A model generated the notes under the pieces. The model was not told the origin of the DNA, ran no database searches, and saw only the letters and a program-made list of their open reading frames with translations. The position numbers were made by a program, and so were the translations under genes. Positions 13,101 through 25,970 of a DNA stretch of 64,000 bases are shown piece after piece. The DNA comes from Ailanthus altissimus (lineage: Eukaryota; Streptophyta; Magnoliopsida; Sapindales; Simaroubaceae). Each line of letters starts with the position of its first letter. The stretch's first letter is position 1. The stretch lies in assembly GCA_946807835.1 (NCBI GenBank), contig OX327712.1, positions 15,332,001-15,396,000 of the forward strand, written 5' to 3'.

Positions 13101-14560
13101 TGTATTTTTTGTCCAACTAGAATAATTTATTAGATATTTATTTCTGAGAGTTTGAATCATTCCAGTATTGGCATGTCCAAGTCTCTAATGCTAAACATTA
13201 AAATCTTCTGAATTTCCTTTTATTGTTGCCAATGCGATTTCTTGTCCTTCTTCAAGAGTGAATAGCTTCCCACGCTTATATCCTTTGGCTAGGACCTGAT
13301 TCTGTTCATTCTTAATAACAAAGCCATTAATATTGAACTCAAAAGAACACAAATTATCATTAATAAGTTGGCTGACGGATAATAAATTCTTTTGTAATTT
13401 TGGTATAACAACAATTTTATTTAATTTCAAATTTCCATGAGTTGTTTTTAGTGTGGTATTTCCTATATTAGAGATTTGTAATCCTTGTCCATTACTTACA
13501 AAAACTCGGTTAACTGTATAATACCGTTGAGTTTACCTGGATTCTTCACCATGTAAAAGGAGGCACCTGAATCAACATAAAACTGGTCATTTATTGCATT
13601 TTGTTCTACTACTAATGCTTGAGGTGCATCTTCTTCTGCTAAATCATACCTGAACCAGCATTCCCTTGCTGTGTGTTTTTGTTTGTGGCATATTTAACAG
13701 ATCATATATTTGTTTTCTTATTCAATGCTTTGTTTCAGTGCAATTGGTGTTTGTTGCTTGTTTCGGTTATATATCTGCTGATTATGGTGCTGGTTGTAAC
13801 CATGAGAATTTTGGTTGTAATATTGATTATTTTGCTGATTGTGTTCACGGTGATTCTACCGGTTGTATTGCTGAGAGTAGCCTTAGTAATTTTGTCGATT
13901 TTGGGTCATATAATCCCTTGTTTGATTGCCTGAAGATAGACCTCTTCCACGATTATTTTGATGGCCTCCTCTTTGATTTCTGTTGCGGCCTCTTTGGCTA
14001 AAGAAGGCTTGATGAACATTCAATCGTTCTTCTTCTTCTAATGGTACAATGACAGAATTTTCATGATTTTGCAAGGTATAAAGGAATTGTTTCAATGTAG
14101 GAAGAGGTGGCTTTGTTAGCATAGCTGTCTTAAAATCTGAATATTTTGGTCCTAAGGCCCTTGCTATTTAGAACATCTGATCTTGCTCAAAAATTGGTTT
14201 CCCAATGGCTAGTAATTGGTTGCAAATATCTTTGATTTGCTTAAGAAAGTCCTCAAGTTTTCTAGTTCCCTTTTTCAGAGAATAAAAGTTGTTTTTTAGC
14301 CAACTTTTCCTTTCTTTTGTGGCTGGCAGCATATGTTTTACGATGGTGAGCCCAAACCTCTCATGCCATTTTTAAGCCCATGGTTATGGTTTGTACTTCT
14401 TCAGCCATCATATTTCTCATCCAAGCCATAAGAAGTATATTGTTTGTTTTCCATGAAATATATTCAGATTGATTTCCTCTTTCCCTTCTTGTGTTATTAT
14501 TTGTGATGGAATCTTAACATCTTTCATAAAGAAAGAATACTAAGGCTTTGTATGAGAGAA
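10200..14560 (-). pseudogene. gag-pol of Copia D, broken
   Basis: Read on the minus strand. Gag C-terminal part with arginine/glycine-rich tail is at 13883-14122 and gag upstream to about 14560. The protease-integrase linker is at 13191-13430. Integrase zinc region and core start at 12894-13160 (CVACQLRKS, HCDLWGP) and integrase C-terminal part at 12146-12670. Reverse transcriptase includes an intact catalytic YVDDIILTGS (around 11097-11108). RNase H is at 10323-10913 (AVARSSAEVE-type motif, TRPDITQTINKL). Several frameshifts and stops separate these blocks, so no polyprotein can be made. The RT/RNase H resembles the RE1-like plant Copia group. Confidence 0.85.
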
Positions 14561-14696
14561 AGAATTTGAGATTTCCATAGAAGAAAATTGTTTGATGTGA
14601 GTTTGAAAGAGATTAAACTTGCACTTTGGTCAAAAGTTTAAAGAGAAAGGATTGGCTCTTTTTGTGAGTTTGAACTTGAACTTAAAGCCATGTATA

Positions 14697-14708
14697 GCTC
14701 TGATACCA
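14697..14708 (-). other. primer-binding site of Copia D
   Basis: Complement of GCTCTGATACCA, matching the 3' end of initiator methionine tRNA, 8 bp inside the 5' LTR. Confidence 0.9.
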
Positions 14709-14716
14709 TAAAAAAA

Positions 14717-15183
14717 TGATAGAGTTATTCCTTTCGTATTGCTATGTGTATAATACATTCTGTCAAGAATTATATATATATATATATATATATAAATACT
14801 GTTATTCTATTACAAGAAGGAAAGTATTCTATATGCAAAATTCTTTCTATGGTTATGGTAAGGAGCCGTTATTGATTGAAGTGCCATCTTTGTCAATGTT
14901 CCAAGCTTAGCAAGTGACGGTTGCGTTAGCTTGATTTAGGCTCATTCTTCTTCTTTTATTTTTGGCAAGCTCTTTATTTTCCAGCTGATTTGTTTACCTT
15001 GTATCTTGCTGATTTCTTCTTTTATTTTCAGCAAACTCTTTATTTTTCATTTGACTTGATTGTCGTGTATCTTGATGATGGATTGGCAAGAAAATGTTTC
15101 TTTTGTTTTCAGCAAGCTCTTTATTGTCCAATTGACTTAATTGCCGTGAATCTTGATGATTAATTGGCAAGGGAATGCTATCA
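14717..15183 (-). repeat. 5' LTR of Copia D
   Basis: 467 bp, TG...CA ends (TGATAGAG to GCTATCA on the plus strand). Contains the (TA)n tract at about 14770-14795, in the place where the left copy was invaded, and the same three-fold ~80 bp tandem repeat at about 14942-15175. Confidence 0.9.
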
Positions 15184-15188
15184 CTAAT

Positions 15189-15541
15189 AACATATGATAT
15201 TTTCTATATATCTATGAGATACCATTTAAATCTTAGATTGCACTCTTGCTTAATATATAATCCACTTTCTTTTTCACTTTATACTTACCATACACTTCAC
15301 TATCCACACCCACCACTGATGCATATTCAAACATAATTCCACTTATAGAATCTTTTAATTACCAATATTTTTTATAATATTTTTAAAATTATCTTATAAT
15401 CCTTTTTTCCGAGAGGTAATGAGTCACTTTATAAGAGAGAAAATGATAATTAATAAAAGAATAATGGGGATTTAAAAAGACATAAAGTAATTAACAACTA
15501 TCAAAATTTTATAAAAGCTAACAAGCAATTTCAATTACTAT
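15189..15541. other. AT-rich spacer
   Basis: Short stretch between element D and solo LTR J. No gene or repeat structure recognised. Confidence 0.5.
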
Positions 15542-17756
15542 ATATGTCACATCTTAGATTCAGAAAGATTTGGCACACGACATAACCTACACTTATTTAA
15601 TGGTGTGCGCTCATAATTAGAATATCATAATATTTTGAACTCAGATTTCCTCATATAGATCCTTAATAAGTCACTCGTAAACTCATACATAATCAAACCA
15701 TAAGCATCTTTGGTGCATCAAAACTCATACACTTTCATGCTTATGTGCAACAAGTCATAAATATGTATATCAAGGCCAAACCAATTATCCCCCAAATGAC
15801 ATGTCCACTAACTACACCTAGCGACTTAGGGAACCTCGGGAACAATAGAAGCCTTGTCAAATCTGCTATATGCACCTTCAGTCACCTGAAAATCACAATA
15901 AACTATAATGAGTATAGAACTCAGTAAGTATACTAGTTTTTTATATATCAAAATACATATATATTTATATAAGCATGATATGCTTGATATATTAAAATTA
16001 TAATCTTATCAATTCACATGTTGAGTAAGTGTTTACACATTATTTCAAAACATGTAATAAGAATACTATCACCCAACTATTCTGTAGCAACAAAATAAAA
16101 CTTTTGTTGTAGCAAATTAATATATATTTTTCCACCAAAAAAAGATGAAAAAATATTTTTATAGGCGACAAAATATGTTGTTGCAGTACATTTTTATAGC
16201 AAGAAAGGTTACTTTGTTGCGCAAAGGCCTCACTCCTTAAAAAAAAAAAAAAAAGAATTTGTTGCCTCTTGGATGGAGCATCAACACTAACTAAGACAAA
16301 TTATTTTTGTCGAGACAAGTCATAAGCAATGAGAAAGAAATTCTTGTAAGAATACACATACAAATATATACATACATATATACATATGAAAAAATATATA
16401 CATACATACATATAGTAATAACAATAACTATGTTCATAAAGTAAAGGATAATCAAAATATTGCGTTGAAAATTCTTGTATTTCATATATGTTTAAAAGAA
16501 TTGTTATAGCACGAAGTATAATAAAATGGTTTATATAAAATTTAAATTCTACTTTATAGACTAAAATTTTATCTTTTGTTTAGTTAATTAGTTCAATATT
16601 TGCTATTTGGTATCAATATTTTATTTATCAAGATAAATTTATTATTTTCACCTCAATGATAAAAAAATTTGATTGTATGAGTAAGGTTTGTAATACTAGG
16701 AGTAATAACAGTAGTAGTTAAAATTAAAATAATTATCACGATTGTATAGTGATGAGATATTAATAAATACATTCTTATATACAGATAGATAAATAAATAA
16801 ATAAATAATGCATTCTTTTGTTTGGATATCATATCGACAAATTGAGTGATGATTATAGTCTTTAATAGATTAAATTGAAAGGGTGAAGGAATAAATAGAG
16901 AATTCAGGTCATATTCTACTAACAAAGTATATCATTAATACGTTCAATGGATAGGTACATATAAATTATTATTTTTAATTTGTTAATTAGATTATAATGA
17001 ACATTAAATCAAAATATTAATAATTCACAAATTTCAATTACAAGTTTACAACTCTAACTTCTCATTATTTTAAGTTGTTGACACAAAGCTTGTTGCTTTT
17101 GATTGATATTATTTTGATTGTTTTAGTAAGCATATTACATTTTCTTTTTCAAGTTGAAATGAAACATTATCACTTTGGGATGATTTAAAATTGTTATTTG
17201 CAAGTAAAACTATTTTAAATTTAAACTTCGATGAAATTTTATAATTTAATTTATTGTATCCTTCTAATTGTGATGAAAAGGAATATATTTTGTCAATAAT
17301 TCCAACCGATGTAATTAGTATTGGGTTTGTTTTATCTTATTTGAGTTGGAAAAATGACAATATGAAGATTTTAGATTTGGTTTGTGTTTTAATTAATAAT
17401 TACTATTCAATATACTAATTACTTATAAAAATATTATAAATATACTTGATGTATTTATTTTTATAGGAAATACAGCTGGTGCATCAAATAGAGAGTTAAT
17501 TGATGATTAGAAAATAGTAAAAACTTGTATAATAATATATCAGCAAAAAAATTAGTGAGACAATTTCCCATTTTCCGCGCCCATTATCTAATAAAGGGTG
17601 CCTTTTACAAAGCAATTATTAACATTTTTTTAATAAAAATATTTCTTTTAGAGAGTTTTATCCGCTTTTCAGTACTGAACCCATTCTTCAATGAGCTATA
17701 GAATTTGCTTTACCCACTATGTATGGAATCACCACTTAAGAATAGCTTTGCTTAAA

Positions 17757-18837
17757 ATTATAACAAAAACCCTAAACACACTTTTCTCTAAAAAAAAAAG
17801 AAGGAAGCGCCACACGCCACAAATATTTTTCGTCGAAGAGGAGGCTTTTGCTTCCTATCCAGCGCTCCCCCCCTTCACACACTAGGTCCCCCTCTCTATT
17901 TAGCTATAATCTATTTTCTGTTTTCAGGTTTCGGTTTTGTCTATTTCGCCTCCCCTTCCTCTTCCTCCAATGACCCCTCGGCATCGGCCCAGTCGAGTCT
18001 CCATGCCGTCGTCATGCCAACCTTTTCTGGTGTTGTGGTTTTTCCTTCGTAGCTGTGGTCGAGCGCCTCTGGTGACAGGACAGCTCGCTTTCCTTAGCTA
18101 CCAGGTTTACGCCAACATTTTCGGGTGCCGTGGCTTCTCCTCCACTGGCCGACCAATTTTGCTCCTCCTTTCATAGTGCAACGCCCCATCCCAGAGCACT
18201 GCTGCACGTCAGTTCTGCCTGGGCAACCATCTGAGGAGTGGTTTCCGTTTGAACGGTGTCAGCAGTGAGCCACCTTTGAATACTCTGTTTTTGGTGAACC
18301 CCACCTGAGCATCACCATCTGTCCCTACACCGGAGGTGCCTTCTCCCCTGCCGTGTCACCTCGATCCTGTGGAGCCTCCATCCATTGGTAGTGCTGGCCG
18401 GCCTTCTGACTATTCGGCCATAGTTCTTCACTGCCCCCTCCGGCCTCCGGCAGCCGTTGAGTTTTTTTCTCCGGCCGAGTCGCGTATGTGCTGCGACGAG
18501 CTATGCTCCCATGGTACTCTGTTCGGTAGTTCTTTATTGTGGTACCGAAAAATGTGCCGGTTGCTTACTTGTTTGGTTATATGCGTGTTTGTCTTTAATT
18601 TTATGCAATAATAATTTCTCTCTTTTTAGGGACCTATATTTTTCTTTCTTCGAAAAGAGTTTTGTCCTTACCCACTATGGATATGACGGCCTTCTTCTTC
18701 GCAAGAAGCTTGAATCAGATGATCTTAAAATATATTTATTTTTCTCTGTTATTCATTTGATATGTATATAAAATGTTCTTGATGTAATATCTTGACGATA
18801 TTAATGAAATAATATCATTTAATTCAAAAAAAAAAAT
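17757..18837 (+). mobile_element. A-tailed LINE-like/retroposed insert, ~1.08 kb
   Basis: Flanked by a 17 bp duplication with one mismatch (GAATAGCTTTGCTTAAA at 17740-17756, GAATAACTTTGCTTAAA at 18838-18854). A run of 11-12 A sits directly before the right copy, so it arose by target-primed reverse transcription on the plus strand. It is much richer in G+C (about 17800-18580) than its surroundings. It has a pyrimidine-rich 5' part and a T-rich 3' part and no reverse transcriptase. The open frames at 17937-18176 and 18336-18611 are proline-rich by composition and have no recognised domain. It may be an internally deleted LINE, a non-autonomous relative, or a retrocopy of a host transcript. Confidence 0.7.
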
Positions 18838-20070
18838 GAATAACTTTGCTTAAAGATTTGAGAGCTTATTATTTCTCAAAGTAACAACAACATTTTTTGA
18901 ACTGTACTTGCACTTCTTCAATTAAATACAATAACATTTTATATTTGTTTTATTTCATTAAGAAACCATTTTGACTTCAATGAGTTTTATTATATTGATT
19001 TGGTGCATGGGTTTATTGAATATAACAAAATTTTGTGAGCATCATCTAGGTTTGGTTAGTCAGCTTATGTTTTAATATTTCCTTGAATTCTTAGTTATAA
19101 CTTAATATAAGTTCTTTTGTTTTTTAATAAAAATTAAAATATTTTTGCAAATAAATTAAATGAAATATTTTTTTAAAAAATTAACTCAAAGTGATGATAA
19201 GTTTTCGAAAGAAGAAGAAAATATATATTTTCTTAAAACAAATAAAAATTTGTCACACTCTTTTCATTTTAATTTTTTTTTTGTATATAATTTTTAACTT
19301 TTCACATTAAAAGTGTGAAAGTTTGAAGTTTTCTTTAATTAATCAAATTTATAATATTGTTGTTTCGATTTTGGTCCGATAATACTATTTAAAATACTTA
19401 TAATACATTTTCCTTTATTATAGGTAATAGTTTTTTCAATAATTCTTGAATGACTAATGTATTAATCTTTGATATAATATCTATCTACAAGCAGTTCTTT
19501 AATTACTTGGTAAAATATTAAAGGGCTGATAATTCACATCATTAATAATTAGCATTCTTGCATGTCTATTTTGCAATAATTGTTGCATAACCATCGCCAT
19601 TTCGTTCTGTTGTGTGATAATCTTTGAAGGTAATTTATCTTCCTTGATAGATTTATATGTTATCATTGCTTTTAAAACTATACATACGTCTCTAGTTTAG
19701 ATAGCCATTATAGTGTTGTATAGGCCTTTTTTTGGGTTAATTGGGATGTTTGACAATAATATATTGAAATAATTGATTCAAATTTGTTGATATATTGAAA
19801 AAATAGCCATACTCATAGTGATACTTAAATATATTTTGTTTTCTATGATTGAAGTATTGCATTTAGAAGTGTATATTTTGCAGTTTCTTCTTTTTTGACA
19901 GCAAAAGTTTGAAGAAGAAACTCGATTTCATTTACCATGCTTAAGATTCTAAGGTATAGCTTGGCTTATTAAGGTATTAAGCACTATCATGTAATAGTTT
20001 CCTTTTATTTCCTATTTTATTAACTGTTGCATAGTACTTAGTAGTTCTGCATTGTTGAGGTTAATGTTGC

Positions 20071-20262
20071 TGTAAGGAGTCCATAAACTACACATATCTC
20101 CACATTGGTATGATATTGTGTACTTTGGTTCTAAGTCCTCATGGTTTTACTCTTAAGTTCTACCCAAAAGGTCTTATACCAATGGAGATATAGTTCACTC
20201 CTTATATACCCATGATCTTTCCTATTTCTTTCTAATGTGGGACTTTGTTTACTTCCTTAACA
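20071..20262 (-). repeat. 3' LTR of TRIM
   Basis: 192 bp copy of 20670-20861 with scattered substitutions. Minus strand begins TGTTAAGGAAG and holds TATATAAGG as a TATA-like box (about 20198-20206). Confidence 0.9.
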
Positions 20263-20669
20263 ATCATCTCCTCGAACAAAGGACCACAAAGCCTCCCCTC
20301 AAATGATATTTCATCCGTCTATCTTTCACATAGGAATCTTGCTCTCATTTTGGACATCATCTTCTACTTATCTTCACTGCATTGTGGGAGCACACCTTAC
20401 ATGAAGCTCAGAGTACCCCTACCTCGAGAGCCCGCTCTATCAGGTTAACTCCTTATCACTGCGTTGAGAGGACACACCTTACGTGAAGCCCGCATCATTG
20501 CATTGAGATGACATACCTTACGTGATGCCCTGGAGCATACCACCACCTGTCCATAGAGCTTACTATGAATCCCATCGCCAATCGAGGCTTACCAGGCTCA
20601 CCACCTTCTCATTGGACACCGAAGATTTCTTCCACATGGCTAATTTCGAGGCATAGCTGTGATACCACT

Positions 20670-20861
20670 TGTAAGGAGTCCATAAACTACACTTATCTCC
20701 ACATTGGTATGATATTGTCCACTTTGGGCCTAAGCCCTCATGGTTTTACTCTTGAGTTTTATCCAAAAGGCCTCATATTAATAAAGATATAGTTCACTCC
20801 TTATATACCCATGATCTTCCCGATTTCTTTCTAATGTGGGACTTTGTTTGCTTTCTTAACA
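20670..20861 (-). repeat. 5' LTR of TRIM
   Basis: 192 bp, the same length as the other copy; abuts the primer-binding site with a two-base gap. Confidence 0.9.
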
Positions 20862-21022
20862 GTTGCAATAAAATATAAAACTTAAGTACAAATGTGATAT
20901 GAGGTGCAACCTAAACCTACAAAATATGCAACTTAGGAATTTATAGGATATTCAAGAAATGAGTAACTTAAATGAATTTGTAAATAAAGATGTTAATATA
21001 GAGAAATAAGTGTATCATCAAA

Positions 21023-23190
21023 ATGAGTCATTTGATATTAATTTTGTTGTTGAACTTATTGATCTTGATGCACGATCATATCGTAGCTAGAGATGATGTT
21101 GATATACACATTACTGATGTATTAAATTTGCAAAGTAATAGAACAAGTGATCTTGATTTAGATGATTTCATATGTGATGAAGTTGAAGAAAAACTTGAAA
21201 CATTGGTAGAATATTTCTCAGACAGTAAAGATAAGTTGGAAATTAATGATGATAATGATATTGATGTACATTTATATATATAGTATTTATTTCACGAATG
21301 AATTGGTTGAGTGAAATCTCTTTTATTTGTTTATGCAATTAGGCATTCTCAAAACAGTTAGACATATTCGAATTTATATTTACATGAACAATAGTTTCTT
21401 ATCCACGTCCATTTATTTTTTCTTTAATCTTATGCTTAAAATCATCTTAGAATTTTATTTCTTTCTATTAATTAAGTTTTTTAATTGACTTGTGGTATAT
21501 TTATTGAATGGTAAGAATATGAAACTTTATGAAGTCCTCTACTTAAAAATTTTAATAAGTTGTAAGTTTGAAAAAAATTTAAAGTAGAAAAAATTTGATA
21601 CTAGTTTATTTTACTATACTGTTATTAATACTTAAAGATTCTAATATTTACTTTTAAATTAATTAGAAGGCTCTTGGAAGTAGAGGTACCAAACGTATAG
21701 TACTAGAAATATCTCAACCTCTTGTACCTGATCAACGATTTACATCAAATAATGGTACTCTAGAATGTAGTCTATAATGAGTATAATTTGTCTTACTTTT
21801 TATTAAAGGTAATGTGCTATATTTTTTTATACTAATATTTATATTTAATTTATTTCAAATTGCTAGCCACAAAAAAAAAAATTATAGGCCAACATGTGGA
21901 AAAAAGACAAATGATATAATGTAATCATCTGGAAAAATAAAGTTATATATTTCCTCTGAGTCTAATAGACTAATAGGCTGCAAATATTCGCCCATGATAT
22001 CCAGTGAGTATGGCTATTTGGCTGAGAGGTTTGCACATTTTAAATATAAGAAATAGAGCAAGATTTTAGAATTAGAGAAGCAAGTTCTATTAGATCGACT
22101 TTTAGTAAGTGAAATACCTATACTTCTTGTTATATATCTTTTGTGTTATATTTAAATATATACTAAATCACTCTTTTTTCTAAAAAAATAGTAAATATTT
22201 GATATTGATTTAAACTTGCCATATGTTCATCGATGTGTGAATGATATCATGGATGGAAGATTACATGAATTTTGACATTAGATGTATGTCTATTATTTGA
22301 ATTATCCATCCATAGAGGAGGCACTTAAACATCCATATCCAAACATTCATCAAGATGATTGGGATTGGTTTTGTCATAATACTTTTGGTTCTACAAGTTT
22401 TAAGGTATATTGAGATTAACGTTATAAACTTTAATTTTCCTTTTCAAGTTTTTATTTAATATACTTGCTTCTACTTCATTTTATCTTTATTTTTCTATAA
22501 TAAATTATCTTTATTTAATTTTAATTAAAGATTCAGTCTACGAAAAACAAAGTAAATCGTGCTAAGCTCTCATATAATCATTGTAGAGGATCAAGACCTT
22601 TTGTTAATTATCTTGAGGTTGAGACAGTAGATGGTGAAATAGAGCTTTTTCATGTCACGCACTATAGCAAGCCAAAGGGTTGGTGAATGAGAAAGCAAAA
22701 TTAAAGCTTGTAAGTATACTTCATTTATTCTGAGAGGCTTTTGATTTTTGTTTTTTCATTTCATGTCAATTTTGAAAAGTAATTGAAGTTTATTTCTTGA
22801 ACTTTCTTTTCTTTTTCTTCAAGAGAAACAATTTCATGAAAACCAAAATATAAACTAATAACAACACCACTAGAATAATTAAATGATAGAACTACAACAA
22901 CAATGAAGTGTTTCAAAGGGAAAAGAACAATTGACTCAACGAGAAATATGCATTAAAGTGCTTGAAAAAAATCAAGCTATTATCAAGGGCTTGGTAGAGG
23001 ACCCTGCCTTCCTTTAAGGCACATTAGAGATACTTCTAAGGTTAAGAGGTTGCAAGATATAATAGCTTTTGAACAAAGTAGATTGAATTTTCAAGATGTA
23101 AAGCTTAAGGAACAAAAGAAGTCAATTGATCAATTAGAAACCAAGTTGTCCCAATTTGAGAGCTTCATGCTGTAAATTATGTCTTCACAA
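21023..23190 (+). pseudogene. CACTA transposase-region remnants (Ptta/En/Spm type)
   Basis: 21023-21283 is an acidic open stretch like the tail of a Tnp2-type product. Further exons are at about 21667-21775 (GSRGTKRIVLEI), 22230-22404 (EEALKHPYPNIHQDDWDWFC, ending at a GT donor), 22531-22690 (NRAKLSYNHCRGSRPF, ending at a TGA after KPKGW) and 22895-23180 (REQLTQREICIKVLEKNQ, then a coiled-coil-like end). The NRAKL/RGSRPF/FHVTHYSKPKGW pattern and the later glycine-rich patch followed by a coiled coil are those of plant Ptta/En/Spm transposase proteins. Stops and frame changes occur, for example TGA and TAG near 22270-22280 and 23016. Not functional. Confidence 0.75.
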
Positions 23191-25970
23191 GGAATATCAT
23201 CTCACTCTATGAATTCAGCTAACTAAAGATAAATGGTATATATCTTTAAAGCATTTGAGATACATGAGATATCACTTTTGGGACTTGGTTAACAAATGTT
23301 CATTAAGAAGTTGAAGCTAATTTCTAGACTTTATCATTAGATAATAGAACGTTTGAGTTGCTTATTACAGGATTTTCTCTAATGATAACATTATGGTATA
23401 TTTTGAATACTATTACAGTGTATTGTGGATATATTAATGTCATGTATTCCAATGATACTATTATATATATGTTCTAGATATAAAATATCATTAATTTATT
23501 TTTGAATTTAGCTTATTTATGTGCGGAAATATTTCAATTTATTTCGTTTATATTGAATTTTAGTTAGATTCATTGTCTATAACAACATCATATTAAATTT
23601 TCACTTAATCTTCCATATCAAATCTTCTTCAAATGCAATTTATAACTTAAAATTATGATAATTTATCTTACTATAAAATTATTTATTGTCCAATGTAAAA
23701 ATAATTTAATTAAAAATTACGAATTTTTTTCACTCGGTAACAAAAATGTTTTGTTGCCAAAATTAAATTAGGCAGCAAACTGGTTTGTGGCCTAATATTT
23801 TAAAACTATTTTAAATTTCTTTATAACCAATCCATTTTCTTGTAAGAAACCGATTACAACAATAAAAAATATTCTTTAGCAAAATCACTTTAAGCAACAA
23901 AACAACATTGTAGAGCAAAATATGTTTAGGCAACAAAATATTTGTTCTCCCATGATTTTTTCACAATTTTTTTATAATCCTTATCAACAAAAATGTTTTC
24001 TTGAGCAAGAGTAACATAGGCGACAAAGTTCTATTTTTGTAGTTATAGAGGTAGCACGACGGTGGTAAGGCGAAGATCTTAACAAATATATTTTTCTTGC
24101 AATAGTCTATGGCAACAAAATTACAACATTAGGCTACAAAATTCATTTGTCGCCGAAGACCATTATGCTATAGTGACTATCTAATAAGACTTCACATATC
24201 ACATAATGAGCCAACGCCACCTTTCGGCAGCATATCATATGAGAGGAATAGCACAAGTGGGGTTGAAAATACATATAAAATGCTCATGACCAAAGATAAG
24301 AGCCACTCTCTCACCTTGATCATTGGTGAATCCTCCTACATGCACTAATAAGTCGACACATAAATGTGGTGACTCACTTTTCCTTTAGGGTACTCATAAG
24401 ATCCTCCCTACATATAGAACATATATCACTTATACCAATCCTGAAGGAAAGGCCATATATAAAGGTTCAATAAATCATATAAGATGCCTACGACTTCAAG
24501 CATCCAAAAACATAAAACATATCTCATGGACATCTTTTACTCCAAAAACTTTCTTTCTTAAACACATTTTTTCGAAAACGCACTTTCATAAACACATGTA
24601 TGACGTGTCTGTCCATACTCAACGGCCATACTCATATTCATAAAGATATGCCGTTTACATTTTCATATTAAAATATATTTGGCATGATATAAACATATTT
24701 CAAATCAGATTTGCAAAATCATGCACAAACATATACTATGCTTATTGTGATTCTAGTAAAATCTAGTAAACTTACCTTTGATCAATCATATAAGAAACTT
24801 TAATATCCTTAACCTATCAACTGAGATGAACCTCTTTCATAAGAATTACTATTCACACAAAACACTTAAATCAACTCATAAAAGCTACACCAATTACACT
24901 TATCATATCAAATTGGTTAAAAGACTTAGTTTCTCAAAATCTGTCAATTCTGACCACATGCACTTAATCAATTTTACTTATATATCAATTGATGTGTAAT
25001 TACCACAAAAATAGATGTGTTATTCTTGACTCCTATATCATTCTCATACATGGAGATTATATCATAATTCTCGCAAAATCTATTTCGAAATCACTCTCAA
25101 ATCTAAAGCATAATCGTGACAAAATCAGCATATTTACTAAACAATATTCAGTCTCTCAATTTTATAAAATCAAATATTAGCTCAAAAACCATAGATCCAT
25201 AACAAAATTACTCTTGACATATAATTAGTCCATAATTAAATAATATATAACTAAATCCACATAAATTATATTTTAAAATAATTTTACTTTAAAGCTTTAA
25301 GAATCTGCCAAGCAAAATACTGCATTGTGTTTATATAGTTTAGAAAATCATAATAGTTTGAAAGTATTGAGTTAAATGCTAAAATTTAGATATGTTGCAA
25401 AAGAATCATGTTCTAGAAAATATAAGTTTTAAGATCATTTGGCAGACCAAAATCTGTTCGTCACTTGACCTTTCTGCAAAAACTAATAATTCTCAAAATT
25501 TCAGGGTCATTTTTAAAAAATTACCAAAAATTAGGTTTATGGAGTTTTCAAATGAATCAAAAACTTCTATATGTTCAACAGGATGTCTAGTTTCATGGGT
25601 TAAAAACTCAGATAAAAAATTGAAGAACAATATTTTATAGAAGTTATGGATTAAGCCAAAGTCATACAATAATTCTGCAAGTCTGTTATGATTCATTATA
25701 TTATCCATGTAAGCATTCTCAATAATCAAAACATCTAACAAAATAATCATCATATCCTCTATTTAATAAATTTCTAAAAATCATAACCTTATAAAAATCA
25801 TACAACAAATATTTAATATTAGAAAAAGAGCTCTAAAATACCACTTAGTAGTATAAGATCATTATATCACTTTTAATCTCTTATTTCCTTCTCCTTCTCT
25901 CCCTTTTGCTCTCTTCTCCTTCTCTTGTAAGTCTCAAAGAGTTGGGTGGCTAGGGTTAAGGGAAAGAGGG

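Larger units (their letters stand above)
6857..15183 (-). mobile_element. Copia retrotransposon D, complete but decayed
   Basis: Flanked by the duplication CTAAT (6852-6856 and 15184-15188). The right (5') LTR is 14717-15183. The left (3') LTR is 6857-6924 plus 9719-10145, split by a solo-LTR-like insertion. The primer-binding site at 14697-14708 is an exact complement of the initiator-methionine tRNA end (TGGTATCAGAGC). The polypurine tract is at 10146-10158 (minus strand TTGAGGGGGGC). Internal domain order on the minus strand is gag, protease/integrase, reverse transcriptase, RNase H, as in Copia. Confidence 0.92.
20071..20861 (-). mobile_element. TRIM retrotransposon (791 bp) in CACTA K
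   Basis: Two 192 bp LTRs (20071-20262 and 20670-20861) with TG...CA ends. Exact GTTGC duplication at 20066-20070 and 20862-20866. Primer-binding site at 20656-20667 (minus strand TGGTATCACAGC). Purine-rich tract next to the left LTR (about 20263-20275). The 407 bp internal part has no coding capacity but carries three ~39 bp direct repeats with core ACCTTACGTGAAGCCC (from about 20375, 20457 and 20496). This is a terminal-repeat retrotransposon in miniature, mobilised only with outside proteins. Confidence 0.92.
16070..24175 (+). mobile_element. CACTA (En/Spm) transposon K, decayed
   Basis: The right end reads CACTATAGCATAATGG on the minus strand; the left end begins CACCCAACTATTCTG. ACTAT flanks both sides (16065-16069, 24176-24180). 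Subterminal copies of GGCAACAAA/TTTGTTGCC and relatives crowd both ends (16090-16270 and 23720-24160), a CACTA hallmark. Transposase-related exons lie at 21023-23190. Nested inside are a LINE-like insert (17757-18837) and a TRIM (20071-20861). Without them the element is about 6.2 kb. Confidence 0.8.

Noticed and set aside
17707..18685. TTACCCACTATG occurring both before and inside the LINE-like insert
   Set aside because: A 12 bp match with unmatched flanks and no fit to the target duplication; most likely chance.
18336..18771. Open frames of 91 and 104 codons in the LINE-like insert
   Set aside because: No start context or domain, low-complexity proline/cysteine composition; insufficient to call a protein.
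17757..18837. Calling the A-tailed insert a SINE
   Set aside because: Too long, and no tRNA-like A and B box promoter was recognised at its 5' end.
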